Position numbers and translations under genes: made by a program
NCBI RefSeq assembly: GCF_025567285.1
Contig: NZ_JAOQJT010000002.1
Location: 248,001-312,000 of the forward strand
Origin: Coprococcus aceti
GTDB taxonomy: Bacteria > Bacillota > Clostridia > Lachnospirales > Lachnospiraceae
Direction: 5' to 3'
Length of the DNA stretch: 64,000 bases
Shown here: positions 42,604 to 51,729 of the stretch, one piece after another
Position numbering within the stretch: position 1 is the stretch's first letter
Layout: every line of letters begins with the position of its first letter
Notes under the pieces: generated by a model
Seen by the model: the letters and a program-made list of their open reading frames with translations, nothing else
Told to the model about the DNA's origin: nothing
Databases searched by the model: none

Positions 42604-44749
42604 ATGTATCCTCTCCTTTATATACAATACTGAAATCTATCGACTTCGTCATCTTGTCTGTATTCTTCACCTTTATCTGTATAGGATCACCGATGGCATA
42701 TTGTTTGCCCGTGTCCTCACCTATCATAGCATAATCTTCCTGAGAAAAATAGTAATAATCGTCGCGCATATCTGCCACGTTCACAAAGCCTTCCACCGTA
42801 TTCGGCAGTTCCACGAACATTCCCCGGTTTGTAACTCCTGAGACAAATCCGTCATAGACCTCGCCAATGTGAGCTGACATATATTCCACCTTCTTGAGCT
42901 TCTCCACATCACGCTCAGCTTCCTCAGCTCTTCTCTCCTTGCGCGAATTGTCATCAGCCACCCTGTCAAGTATCATGCTGTAATGTTCTATTCTCCTCGA
43001 GTCAAGTCTGCCATGTATATTTTCCTTTATTATACGATGTATCTGCAGATCTGGATATCTCCTTATAGGAGAAGTAAAATGACAGTAATACTTACACGAA
43101 AGTCCAAAATGTCCTGTGCACTCCGTTGAATACTTCGCCTGTTTCATGGTCCTCAGCGCCATCCTGCTCACAAGATTCTCATAAGGCTCACCCTTTATCC
43201 TGTTAAGCAGCTTCTGGAATTCTTTCGGATGTATATTCTCCTTTGATGCCTTAAAGTACATTCCAAAATTACTTATAAGGAGCGCCAGCTGCTCAACCCT
43301 GTCTGCATCAGGTGTCTCATGGACTCTGTACTCAAATGGTATATCCTGCCAGAAATAATCCTCAGCAATCGTCTCATTTGCAGCAAGCATAAAATCTTCA
43401 ATGATCTCATTGGATCTGCGTCTCTCATATACACCTATTGATACAACTTTGCCGTCGGAGTCTATCTTGATCTTCGATTCGTCAAAATCAAAATCTATTG
43501 AGCCTCGCTTTCTTCTGTTAGCTCTGAGAAGATCCGACACATGAAGCATCATCTCGAACATAGGCACAAGCTCCTCATATTTTCTGGTCTCCCCTGGATC
43601 GTGATCCTCGACAATTGCAGACACACTTGTATATGACATTCTACGGTCCACATTGATCACAGTCTCACATATCTTATGTCCTACTATGTGGCCCTTCTGA
43701 TCTATGTCCATAAGGCAGCTCAGCGCCAATCTGTCCTGCCCTTCATTCAGCGAACAGATACCATTTGACAGCTTGTGCGGAAGCATAGGTATTACCCTGT
43801 CCACGAGATAACAGCTTGTACCTCTGTTAAGTGCCTCTTTATCCAGAGGGGAATTCTCCTTTACATAGTGGGTCACGTCAGCTATGTGCACACCAAGCTT
43901 GTACATTCCGTCCGCCTCATAGAGTGTTATGGCATCGTCCAGGTCTTTTGCATCCTCGCCATCTATCGTCACTGTCTGAAGATGTCGGAGATCCGTTCTG
44001 CCTGCCATCTCCGATGCGCTGACAAAATCAGGGATCTGTGAAAGGCTGTCCATGACCTCGTCAGAAAAATCGACTGGAATGTCCAGAGCTCTGACCACAG
44101 ACAGCACGTCACTCTCCGGATCATTTATATGTCCAAGTATCTCTATAATCTTTCCCTCCGGAGACTTCACTTTGTCTCCATAACTGATGATCTCCGCCAC
44201 AACCTTATGTCCAGCCATGGCGCCCATGGAATTTGCCTTGGATATAAATATGTCTCCATCTATTTTCAGATTGTCAGGTATGACAAATCCAAAGTTCTTA
44301 TTCTTCTGATAGACTCCGACAACCTTCTTTAGTCCACGCTCAAGTACCTTTATAACCGATGCTTCCTGCTTCATTCCCTTCGGTCTGTCCTCCGCACGTA
44401 TGAGGACTGTATCACCGTGGAACGCTCCCATGGTATTCTTCTCAGGGACAAAGAAATCCTCCTTCATGCCCTCAACGCGGACAAATCCAAAACCTCTCTG
44501 ATTGCCGATAAATGTTCCCTTGTATGTCCCTTCTCCGACCTTCTGATATCGTCCTTTTGCCGATCTGATGATCAGTCCCTCCTCTGTGAGGTCATTCAGT
44601 ATATCGAGAAATGTCTGTCTCTCATCTCCCGGGACCTGAAGGAATGTACACATCTCCTTGAACTTCATAGGCGGATAATCATCATCGCATATAAATTCAT
44701 ATACCGTCTGTTTTCTTCTGTTGTATAACTCCAAATCCTTATTATCCAT
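42566..44749 (-). CDS. rnr: Ribonuclease R
   Basis: A 727-aa 3'-5' exoribonuclease able to degrade structured RNA, and a partner of SmpB-tmRNA in clearing stalled messages. Domains in order: a winged-helix N-terminus (residues 1-70), two cold-shock domains (GTFIGNQRGFGFVRVEGMKEDFFVP and a second near 145), the RNB catalytic domain with TIDGEDAKDLDDAI near 268 and DFDFDESK near 420, an S1 domain near 625-710, and a short Lys-rich tail. Normal length. Located secG-rnr-smpB-ssrA, an arrangement common across Firmicutes. Confidence 0.97.
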   Translation of the reverse strand: MDNKDLELYNRRKQTVYEFICDDDYPPMKFKEMCTFLQVPGDERQTFLDILNDLTEEGLIIRSAKGRYQKVGEGTYKGTFIGNQRGFGFVRVEGMKEDFFVPEKNTMGAFHGDTVLIRAEDRPKGMKQEASVIKVLERGLKKVVGVYQKNKNFGFVIPDNLKIDGDIFISKANSMGAMAGHKVVAEIISYGDKVKSPEGKIIEILGHINDPESDVLSVVRALDIPVDFSDEVMDSLSQIPDFVSASEMAGRTDLRHLQTVTIDGEDAKDLDDAITLYEADGMYKLGVHIADVTHYVKENSPLDKEALNRGTSCYLVDRVIPMLPHKLSNGICSLNEGQDRLALSCLMDIDQKGHIVGHKICETVINVDRRMSYTSVSAIVEDHDPGETRKYEELVPMFEMMLHVSDLLRANRRKRGSIDFDFDESKIKIDSDGKVVSIGVYERRRSNEIIEDFMLAANETIAEDYFWQDIPFEYRVHETPDADRVEQLALLISNFGMYFKASKENIHPKEFQKLLNRIKGEPYENLVSRMALRTMKQAKYSTECTGHFGLSCKYYCHFTSPIRRYPDLQIHRIIKENIHGRLDSRRIEHYSMILDRVADDNSRKERRAEEAERDVEKLKKVEYMSAHIGEVYDGFVSGVTNRGMFVELPNTVEGFVNVADMRDDYYYFSQEDYAMIGEDTGKQYAIGDPIQIKVKNTDKMTKSIDFSIVYKGEDTFVKGKRKHSHRK

Positions 44750-44813
44750 AACAAACCCTTTCTATATACATTATGCCCGCATCCCTACCGCACAAATACA
44801 TTGCATAATGAGC

Positions 44814-44853
44814 AAAAAAATGCTTACATATATCAGTTAATATATGTAAGCAT
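44814..44853 (-). terminator. Terminator after secG
   Basis: A 13-bp perfect stem ATGCTTACATATA/TATATGTAAGCAT with an 8-nt loop and seven T on the minus strand, 12 bp after the secG stop. Confidence 0.93.
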
Positions 44854-44865
44854 CAGAAATCATTA

Positions 44866-45117
44866 TTAGTTGAAAAGCTTTGAGTCAAGCAGTAATGCAA
44901 GTACAAAGAAGAGAACTGTGAGAACTGCTGTTATCTTCTTAAGTATCTCCTGCTTTGAGCTTCCCTTATTCTTGCTCCAGTAGGAATTGTCAAATCCGCC
45001 GCCTGCTCCTGATATGGAACTTGTAAGGCTCGCATCCTTTCCTTCCTGTGAAAGAACCACTATTGCTAATACTATACATACTATAACATAAATTACCATT
45101 AATATTGTCTTCAGCAT
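44866..45117 (-). CDS. secG: Preprotein translocase subunit SecG
   Basis: An 83-aa membrane protein with two helices, residues 3-22 (KTILMVIYVIVCIVLAIVVL) and 58-78, joined by a loop holding the family signature SQEGKDASLTSSISGAGGGFDNSYWSKNKG. It is the auxiliary subunit of the SecYEG channel. Start: ATG at 45117, with GGAGGTGTTAAG upstream, rather than the frame start at 45186. Confidence 0.95.
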   Translation of the reverse strand: MLKTILMVIYVIVCIVLAIVVLSQEGKDASLTSSISGAGGGFDNSYWSKNKGSSKQEILKKITAVLTVLFFVLALLLDSKLFN

Positions 45118-45208
45118 CTTAACACCTCCGTTTCCGAAAAAATGGTGTGTGTATAATTTTAACACCAACTTGAAACATAATAACACAACAAAATAATATA
45201 TTCAATAA

Positions 45209-47872
45209 CTATTTTCTTCGTTTTCTGTAAAACTCCGCAAATACCAGCATTGCGATACCTATTATCGAACAGGCAATACCTGCGCCTGCATATTTCACAT
45301 GGAATTTCATCTCAACAACATTCTCACCCTCAACAAGACTTATAGAATACAGGCTGTCTACCACCTTATCCGGCTGTACCTTCTGGCCGTTAACTTTGAC
45401 TGTCCAACCATCACAGTAAGGAATAGATGTGAATAAACTCTGTCCTTCCTTGGCATTTACAACAATTTCTGCGCTGCCATTTTCTATATCCATCACATCA
45501 GGGGTATATTTCTCAAGCTCCTCTGCTATGCTTTTCAGCAAATCCAGATCAAGAACATAAAACTGCTCTGCTCCATCATCCAGATCTAGCTTCTGCTTTG
45601 AGTGAAGCACAACCTTGTAGTAATCACGATCCTCATTTACAGGAATATTGAACACTGACGGCGAAAGCCATCTGGCATATCCGGTCCTGTATATTCCATT
45701 GACATTCAGCTTTGCATTAAACAGACTGTTCCATGGGATATTGCCATAAGCGATGTAATTGCCTTCCGGGATCTCCATCTTGTATACACGCTTCTTCGCT
45801 TTACTTACAACCGTCTCGTACTTTAAAGGCTTATAGATCTCAACCTTTCTGCCGAGCAGCTCGCTGTAGAGCTCATTTTGATATTCAAACGGATTGCCGT
45901 TATATTTTGCCGCTGTATATTTGCCTGAATCATATACAAATGCCATAGGCAGGCTGTATGGGTTCTCGTATACACCGGCTCCATTTGCATTGTCTGCAAT
46001 ATCCTCTACTTTATCCATGCCCTCCAAAGCATAATCAGATACGATGTATCTGACTCCCAGCAGTGAATCAGTTCCAAGCACCGGCATGTTGACAACACTT
46101 AGGTTATCGCCTTCGCTCCTGTATCCCGTGTCCACAAGGAAGTTCAGCACTGTGCTGTCAGCGGTTGACACATACGATCCTATCGCCCAATACCCATAAC
46201 CAAACGACTCGTCATAATTTGCTCTGACATTGTTCTTATATTTAAAATTATCATCCGTATCTTTGCCATTATTGTTTTTCTTTTTTTCGAGTGATCTTGT
46301 CGCCCTTGATCTGGTCTGGCTGATCCTGTATGTATCGGAATCATATTCTTTCAGATCATTTATAAGGCCTTCCATAGCCGTCTCATACTCAACAAAACTC
46401 TCACCGTTGTCGATATGGATATTGTCCATTTGCAACATCACGCTGTATCCTGTCTCAACAGTCAGCACTGCACACAGAATGACCGTAAATATAATCCCGA
46501 ACACTCTTCCGGCTCCTACGTTTTTCGAAAGCCTGCTTATGAGTGCTATCAAAACGGCTACCCCTACAATAAGCGCATCGGTCAGCCATACAAGTTTGTT
46601 ATCCTGGACTCCATGCAGATAGTTTACACCAAGCATAGCCGCACTGAATATCGCACTTGCAATGATAACCCGCCATTTTACAGCATTCAGATCCTCCGAG
46701 AGGAAAAATTCAGCGGCAAAGAATAATATGCAGAATATTCCAACATGTGAATATCTGTACCAATATGATCCAACCTCTTTGAACAGAGAAAATGCCATGC
46801 ACAATGGATTCCAGTAAAACATGAGCAGCATTACCACAAGCGTGACAAATGCTAATATCTTCTGCTTTACATTGTGTTTCTTACCGATGAAGATTCCAAT
46901 AAATCCTATCAACGCCAGACATCCGCAGTACAGAGACACGCTTCCCTTCTGACTCTGTGCGCCAAGCGAATATCCGTCTATCACAGATGAAACATCACCG
47001 ATAAATGACATGTCGAGCAGAGAGCCTAAATCAAGACTTCCTCTTACACTGTAACGCATCGCACCTATCGTCGGAAGGAACAACACCCCACTGATCAGAA
47101 CTCCCGCCAGCATTGAATATATAAACCGTCCAAGTTTTCCGGCAAAATCCTTTATGACAGTCTTCTCAGCCTTAGTATCCCCACTGTACAATCTTGAATA
47201 TGCAAATTCAAACAAAAACCAGAAACAGGCAAATACACAGTTGATTCCGCCCATATACCAGTTGAACAGAACTGCCAATGCAACTGATACGGAAAGCATA
47301 ACAGGCCTGCCACCGTTAACCACTCTGTACACGCCCAGCATTATGAGCGGTAACATATAGAAGCCGTCAAGCCACATTATATTACATGCCTGGGCGATTC
47401 CATACTGACTCACTGCATAGCTCACCGCCAGAAAAATGATAAGTGCCTGTTTTTTCACAGAACCATCATTCCACTCTTCAAATCTCCTGTTGAGATAAAA
47501 TGCAAATGTCGCCGCCGCACAGGCAAGCTTTAACGTTATGATCACATGTACGAACAATACAAGCTGGGATTTGTCGAATAACAACAGCAATAAATTGAAC
47601 GGGCTGGAAAGATAGTAACTGAATACTCCTATGCAGGCCCCTCCTATAGATTTGCTGAAAGAATAATCTATATTATTTTTGCCGTCAAATACATCCTTCA
47701 GATATGCCAGAAAATCAAGATACTGAAAATCAGCATCCTTGGATGCGAGTGAATGTACTCCGAACGGCACATACTTTTTTATATAAAACAGAAGCCACAG
47801 CAGGCAGAATGTGATAATGCCCGCTGTAAGCATCTGAATAACGAGCTGTTTTCTCTGTTCTTTCTCCATCAT
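45209..47872 (-). CDS. YfhO-family large membrane protein (GT-C-like)
   Basis: An 887-aa polytopic protein with about thirteen membrane helices in the N-terminal 500 residues, then a large extracellular domain (about 500-860) and a final helix with a KRRK tail. Family features: an early FGVHSLASKDADFQYLDFLAYLKDV (acidic loop as in C-type glycosyltransferases), the middle GMYF/MWLDGFYMLPLIMLGVYR segment, and a C-terminal IPYCDGWTVKVNGQKVQPDKV beta motif typical of YfhO. B. subtilis YfhO is implicated in glycosylating lipoteichoic acid; the acceptor here is unknown. GGAGAAGAAT supports the start at 47872. Monocistronic, no clear partner. Confidence 0.88.
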   Translation of the reverse strand: MMEKEQRKQLVIQMLTAGIITFCLLWLLFYIKKYVPFGVHSLASKDADFQYLDFLAYLKDVFDGKNNIDYSFSKSIGGACIGVFSYYLSSPFNLLLLLFDKSQLVLFVHVIITLKLACAAATFAFYLNRRFEEWNDGSVKKQALIIFLAVSYAVSQYGIAQACNIMWLDGFYMLPLIMLGVYRVVNGGRPVMLSVSVALAVLFNWYMGGINCVFACFWFLFEFAYSRLYSGDTKAEKTVIKDFAGKLGRFIYSMLAGVLISGVLFLPTIGAMRYSVRGSLDLGSLLDMSFIGDVSSVIDGYSLGAQSQKGSVSLYCGCLALIGFIGIFIGKKHNVKQKILAFVTLVVMLLMFYWNPLCMAFSLFKEVGSYWYRYSHVGIFCILFFAAEFFLSEDLNAVKWRVIIASAIFSAAMLGVNYLHGVQDNKLVWLTDALIVGVAVLIALISRLSKNVGAGRVFGIIFTVILCAVLTVETGYSVMLQMDNIHIDNGESFVEYETAMEGLINDLKEYDSDTYRISQTRSRATRSLEKKKNNNGKDTDDNFKYKNNVRANYDESFGYGYWAIGSYVSTADSTVLNFLVDTGYRSEGDNLSVVNMPVLGTDSLLGVRYIVSDYALEGMDKVEDIADNANGAGVYENPYSLPMAFVYDSGKYTAAKYNGNPFEYQNELYSELLGRKVEIYKPLKYETVVSKAKKRVYKMEIPEGNYIAYGNIPWNSLFNAKLNVNGIYRTGYARWLSPSVFNIPVNEDRDYYKVVLHSKQKLDLDDGAEQFYVLDLDLLKSIAEELEKYTPDVMDIENGSAEIVVNAKEGQSLFTSIPYCDGWTVKVNGQKVQPDKVVDSLYSISLVEGENVVEMKFHVKYAGAGIACSIIGIAMLVFAEFYRKRRK

Positions 47873-47979
47873 ATTCTTCTCCAGATTATTTAGTTTTAAT
47901 ATAATACTACACAATCTGTGAAAATACTATATAGATTAAAAATTTTTAATGAAAGAATTTCTAACTTTTACATACTGAT

Positions 47980-49461
47980 TTATAACATATACCTACTTCG
48001 TATATCGAAACCATGATTCAGCGGTCCACTGCCCGATCCCAGATCCAGCATGGCCGCCAGGGCACCGGATATATATTGTTTGGCCATTCTAACTGAATCA
48101 CTTACATCATATTCCTTTGCGAGATTTGAAGCGATCGCACTTGAAAGCGTACATCCTGTGCCATGTGTATTCGGATTATCAATACGCTTACCCGAAAACC
48201 AGGTGATATTCTCCCCGTCAAAAAGCATATCATTTGCATCATTTATGCTGTGTCCACCCTTTACAAGGACAGCGCAGCCATACTTTCCGTATATACATCT
48301 GGCAGCATTCTCCATATCAGCTACGCTCTTCACCGATATACCAGTGAGCGCCTCAGTCTCAGGTATGTTTGGCGTTATGAGCTTTGCAAGTGGGAACAGT
48401 TTACCGGTCATGACCTCCACCGCATCATCGCTTATAAGCTTAGCACCACTGGTCGCCACCATCACAGGGTCAAGCACGACATTCTCCGCATTGTATCTGG
48501 CAAGTCTGTCAGCTATCACATCAATAAGTTCAGGAACAGATACCATTCCTATCTTGACCGCTTTCGGCCGTATATCGGTAAACACCGCATCTATCTGGGC
48601 GCCAAGTACATCAGGGATAACGTTCATGATAGCAGTCACTCCTGTGGTATTCTGAGCCGTGAGGGCTGTGATCGCACTCATACCAAATACGCCATTTGCC
48701 TGCATGGTCTTGAGATCCGCCTGCACACCTGCGCCACCTGAGGAATCGCTTCCGGCTATGGTGAGGACAGGCACAAGACGGCTTCTGTCAGAATTTATAC
48801 TGCACAGCATGTCATCCATACTCTTAAAATAATGATCACAATGTGCTATAAGATCTCCCTGTCTGTCCCTGCTGGATTCGTCAAAGAGACCGACCACAAC
48901 AAATCCTCCGTTCTGTGCTGTCTCCGCCGCATGATATGCGTCCTCGAATACAAATGTATCCGAAGCCGGAGTTCCCATAAACTCAGCCGCCATCTCATAT
49001 ATCTTAGGTGAGGCTGCCTTGCCCACGCCCACCTCAGAACATGTAAATATCCTGTCAACATACTTCATAAGTCCTGTCCGCACAAGTGCTGCCTCAACAT
49101 GGCATCTGTCTGTGGATGTTGCAACAGTGACCGGGATATCATATCTCTTTAAGAACCTCAGCAGTTCAGGCACACCTGACTTCGGCTCAACTTTATTTGC
49201 ATAGAAATCGCGCACAGTCTCATTGATACCGTCTATAATCTCCTTCGCGCTGAGTTCAAGTCCATAGTGTTCCTGCATATATTCTGCGCCCTTCATCATG
49301 GTCATGGTGAAAAGCACCTTCTCAAGATCAGGTTCTGCCTGTATCCCCTGTCCCGCCAGATACATCTCTCCGGCATGATCCCACATAGGCATAGAGTCAA
49401 GCAGAACCCCATCCATATCAAATATCGCACCTTTTATATCACTGATAACTATTTTTTTCAT
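47980..49461 (-). CDS. thiD: HAD phosphatase - ThiD (HMP-phosphate kinase) fusion
   Basis: A 493-aa bifunctional protein. Residues 1-222 form a HAD hydrolase of the beta-phosphoglucomutase/phosphatase type: motif I DMDGVLLDSMPMWD (nucleophile Asp near 16), motif II VATSTD near 115, motif IV region FEDAYHAAETA near 172. Residues 228-493 are ThiD: VLTIAGSDSSGGAGVQADLKTM, KIGMVS, VVLDPVMVATSGAKLI, LITPNIPEAE-like and GTGCTLSSAIAS near 450. ThiD phosphorylates hydroxymethylpyrimidine (and its phosphate) for thiamine synthesis. The HAD partner may dephosphorylate thiamine phosphates or HMP-P; this is inference. GAGGTGTAC supports the ATG at 49461. It is 25 bp after thiE, third in thiM-thiE-thiD. 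Confidence 0.92.
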   Translation of the reverse strand: MKKIVISDIKGAIFDMDGVLLDSMPMWDHAGEMYLAGQGIQAEPDLEKVLFTMTMMKGAEYMQEHYGLELSAKEIIDGINETVRDFYANKVEPKSGVPELLRFLKRYDIPVTVATSTDRCHVEAALVRTGLMKYVDRIFTCSEVGVGKAASPKIYEMAAEFMGTPASDTFVFEDAYHAAETAQNGGFVVVGLFDESSRDRQGDLIAHCDHYFKSMDDMLCSINSDRSRLVPVLTIAGSDSSGGAGVQADLKTMQANGVFGMSAITALTAQNTTGVTAIMNVIPDVLGAQIDAVFTDIRPKAVKIGMVSVPELIDVIADRLARYNAENVVLDPVMVATSGAKLISDDAVEVMTGKLFPLAKLITPNIPETEALTGISVKSVADMENAARCIYGKYGCAVLVKGGHSINDANDMLFDGENITWFSGKRIDNPNTHGTGCTLSSAIASNLAKEYDVSDSVRMAKQYISGALAAMLDLGSGSGPLNHGFDIRSRYML

Positions 49462-49486
49462 GTACACCTCTATATCATATATTTAG

Positions 49487-50131
49487 TCAGGCATCAAGCA
49501 TATTCTCTACAGAAAACTTGAGCTCCTCTGTGGCCTTCTGTATGTCCTTCTGTCCGAATATGGCACTTATAACTGCCACACCGCATATTCCGGAGCCCGC
49601 AAGCTCGGCCACATTATCCTTTGTTATGCCGCCTATGGCAATGACCGGTATGGACACCGCCTCACAAATGGCCTTGAGAGTTTCATGGCTCACATCGTCC
49701 GCGTCATCCTTTGAACCTGTTGTAAACACTGCTCCTACACCAAGATAATCTGCGCCGTGCTTTTCCGCTATAATCGCCTGCTCGACAGTCTGTGCAGACA
49801 CTCCAAGTATCTTGTCAGGGCCGAGTATCTTTCTGACGTCCATGGCCTCCATATCACTCTGTCCCACGTGTACACCGTCAGCATCTATATCTTTTGCTAT
49901 GCTGACCTCGTCATTGATGACAAATGGAACTCCATATTCCTTACAAAGCTTCTGTATCTCCTTCGCCTCAGCGAGGAAGTCTTCTCTGTCGAGCTTCTTC
50001 TCCCTGAGCTGTACAAATGTTGCACCGCCGTCAAGTGCCTTCTTTACCTGATCATACAGAGTCTCTTCACCAAGCCAGTGTCTGTCAGTTACTGCGTAGA
50101 GCAAGAGCTCTTTCTCACTGCAATTTATCAT
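49487..50131 (-). CDS. thiE: Thiamine-phosphate synthase
   Basis: A 214-aa TIM-barrel enzyme joining HMP-PP and thiazole phosphate. Motifs: LYAVTDRHWLG at the start, GGATFVQLREKKLD near residue 35 (diphosphate contacts), FVINDEVSIAKDIDADGVHVGQSD, LGVSAQT, ADYLGVGAVFTTGSKDDADD near 130, and VIAIGGITKDNV near 170. Full length. In operon with thiM (71-bp gap) and the HAD-ThiD fusion. Confidence 0.96.
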   Translation of the reverse strand: MINCSEKELLLYAVTDRHWLGEETLYDQVKKALDGGATFVQLREKKLDREDFLAEAKEIQKLCKEYGVPFVINDEVSIAKDIDADGVHVGQSDMEAMDVRKILGPDKILGVSAQTVEQAIIAEKHGADYLGVGAVFTTGSKDDADDVSHETLKAICEAVSIPVIAIGGITKDNVAELAGSGICGVAVISAIFGQKDIQKATEELKFSVENMLDA

Positions 50132-50202
50132 ACTATCCGTCCTTCCTATATGTTTCGATCCCGATCTGATGCAGATCCAGGCAATTATTAGACTTCCGTC
50201 AA

Positions 50203-51024
50203 TTATCTGATTTCAAACTTTGCACCCTGTTCAAGTGTATCCCCGTCCATATTGTATATGGCGTCGATTATCCTGTTCCTGTATGTTGAATTCCCCTCAA
50301 ATGCCTGCAGATGGGAATAACCAATCTCCCCAGCAAGTCCCATGACCATGACAGCCACTGCAGCAGCCTCAAGCTTGTTGTCCTGATTTGCCACAACATA
50401 TGCTGTCATCATTCCTGAGAGCTGGCAGCCTGTTCCAGTGATCTTACCCATCTCAGGACGGCCGTTTCTGATTACATAACATTTCTCGCTGTCCGCAACA
50501 AGGTCTATTGCGCCTGTTACAGCTATGATAGATCCCGTTTCAGCAGATAGCTTCTTGACAAATGCCACTGCATTATCAAGCGTATCCTCCGTAACCGCAT
50601 CTGCCACATCGGCATCAACACCCTTTGTACTGCCGGAACCATATGCCAGAGTTTTGATCTCAGAGATATTTCCCCTTATAACATCAAATCTAATCTCCTT
50701 CATAAGTCCAACAGCCGTATCAGTTCTGAGCTTACTTGCTCCTGCTCCAACAGGATCGAGAAGTACAACATGTCCAAGTTCATTTGCCTTCTTCCCTGCC
50801 AGGTACATTGATGGAATAGTGTTCTTGTTAAGTGTTCCTATGTTGATATTCAGACCACCACATATACTTGTGATATCCTCCACGTCACCCTCATCATCCG
50901 ACATGATAGGACTTCCACCGCACGCCAGAATGACATTTGCCACATCATTTACAGTTACATAGTTTGTTATATTGTGTACCAGAGGTACATTCTTTCTCAC
51001 ATTTTCAAGGCACTCTTTTATCAT
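50203..51024 (-). CDS. thiM: Hydroxyethylthiazole kinase
   Basis: A 273-aa ribokinase-fold salvage enzyme that phosphorylates 4-methyl-5-(2-hydroxyethyl)thiazole. Signatures: PLVHNITNYVTVNDVANVILACGGSPIMSDD at residues 15-45, LDPVGAGASKLRT near 90, RGNISEIKTLA near 115, and TGTGCQLSGMMTAYV near 200 with the catalytic Cys/Asp region. With ThiE and ThiD it makes a thiazole plus pyrimidine salvage set; no thiC or thiG is in the window. AGGAGACAGAAAAAC precedes the ATG. Confidence 0.96.
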   Translation of the reverse strand: MIKECLENVRKNVPLVHNITNYVTVNDVANVILACGGSPIMSDDEGDVEDITSICGGLNINIGTLNKNTIPSMYLAGKKANELGHVVLLDPVGAGASKLRTDTAVGLMKEIRFDVIRGNISEIKTLAYGSGSTKGVDADVADAVTEDTLDNAVAFVKKLSAETGSIIAVTGAIDLVADSEKCYVIRNGRPEMGKITGTGCQLSGMMTAYVVANQDNKLEAAAVAVMVMGLAGEIGYSHLQAFEGNSTYRNRIIDAIYNMDGDTLEQGAKFEIR

Positions 51025-51080
51025 GTTTTTCTGTCTCCTTTATATATACTCTGTTGTTTATCTGCTAATCTTTTTTGACG

Positions 51081-51114
51081 AAAAGCGGCCATACCATAAG
51101 GCACAGCCGCTTTT
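51081..51114 (-). terminator. Hairpin between mscL and thiM
   Basis: Stem AAAAGCGGC/GCCGCTTTT, with TCGTCAAAAAAG following on the minus strand. It could end mscL or form the expression platform of the TPP-like element just upstream. Confidence 0.6.
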
Positions 51115-51117
51115 CTT

Positions 51118-51165
51118 ATGCTGTATGTATCCCTACGCCGGCGCTGATCCAGGTCAGACCTGATC
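51118..51165 (-). promoter_or_regulatory. TPP-riboswitch-like 3' half upstream of thiM
   Basis: Minus strand CTGGATCAGCGCCGGCGTAGGGA resembles the thi-box 3' half (CTGGAT..CCAGCGTAGGGA). The expected 5' CUGAGA half is not immediately upstream; a partial look-alike (GTGCCC..TATGGGTGAGATA) lies inside the mscL end at about 51247-51222. Either an extended, an eroded, or a fortuitous riboswitch. Confidence 0.3.
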
Positions 51166-51584
51166 TACTCCTGGGCAGGAGGTACATCAGATGTACAATG
51201 CATACACTTTGTTGCTTTGATATCTATCTCACCCATACAGTATGGGCACTTTCTTGTGAGAGGAGCTGCCTCCTCTTTCTTCTTACCAAGATCCATGATC
51301 GCATTGATCCCCTTCATGATGACAAATATAACAAATGCCATGATTATGAAGTTGATAACTGCTGAAATAAACGCTCCATACTCGATATACTGTCCTGTAT
51401 GGAATATCTGAAAATGTCCACCAATCTCTGCTCCACCGATACTGTTGATTATTGGTGTGATGAAACAGTCTGTAAAAGATGTAACCAATGACTGGAACGC
51501 TCCACCAATGATAACACCGATTGCAAGACTCATCACATTTCCCTTAAGGGCAAACTCCTTAAACTCTTCCAAAAACTTCTTCAT
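51165..51584 (-). CDS. mscL: Large-conductance mechanosensitive channel with a C-terminal zinc ribbon
   Basis: A 139-aa membrane channel protecting against hypo-osmotic shock. MKKFLEEFKEFALKGNVMSLAIGVIIGGAFQSLVTSF is the N-terminal amphipathic helix plus the pore-lining TM1. TM2 is near 68-95 (GAFISAVINFIIMAFVIFVIMKGINA). The tail, instead of ending in the usual cytoplasmic helix, carries KCPYCMGEIDIKATKCMHCTSDV, a CxxC-CxxC zinc-ribbon-like module. Start: ATG at 51584, with GGAAGGATACAT upstream. Single gene, upstream of thiM. Confidence 0.94.
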   Translation of the reverse strand: MKKFLEEFKEFALKGNVMSLAIGVIIGGAFQSLVTSFTDCFITPIINSIGGAEIGGHFQIFHTGQYIEYGAFISAVINFIIMAFVIFVIMKGINAIMDLGKKKEEAAPLTRKCPYCMGEIDIKATKCMHCTSDVPPAQE

Positions 51585-51729
51585 ATGTATCCTTCCAACT
51601 GAATACAGCACCAATCATAACAAACTTATATTATAATTCGGTGCCGTATCTTTTATTTATTGTTTCTCGCGCAATTGATATGACATATATCTACATTTGC
51701 TGTCATCGCTAATCGCACATCATCTTTTT

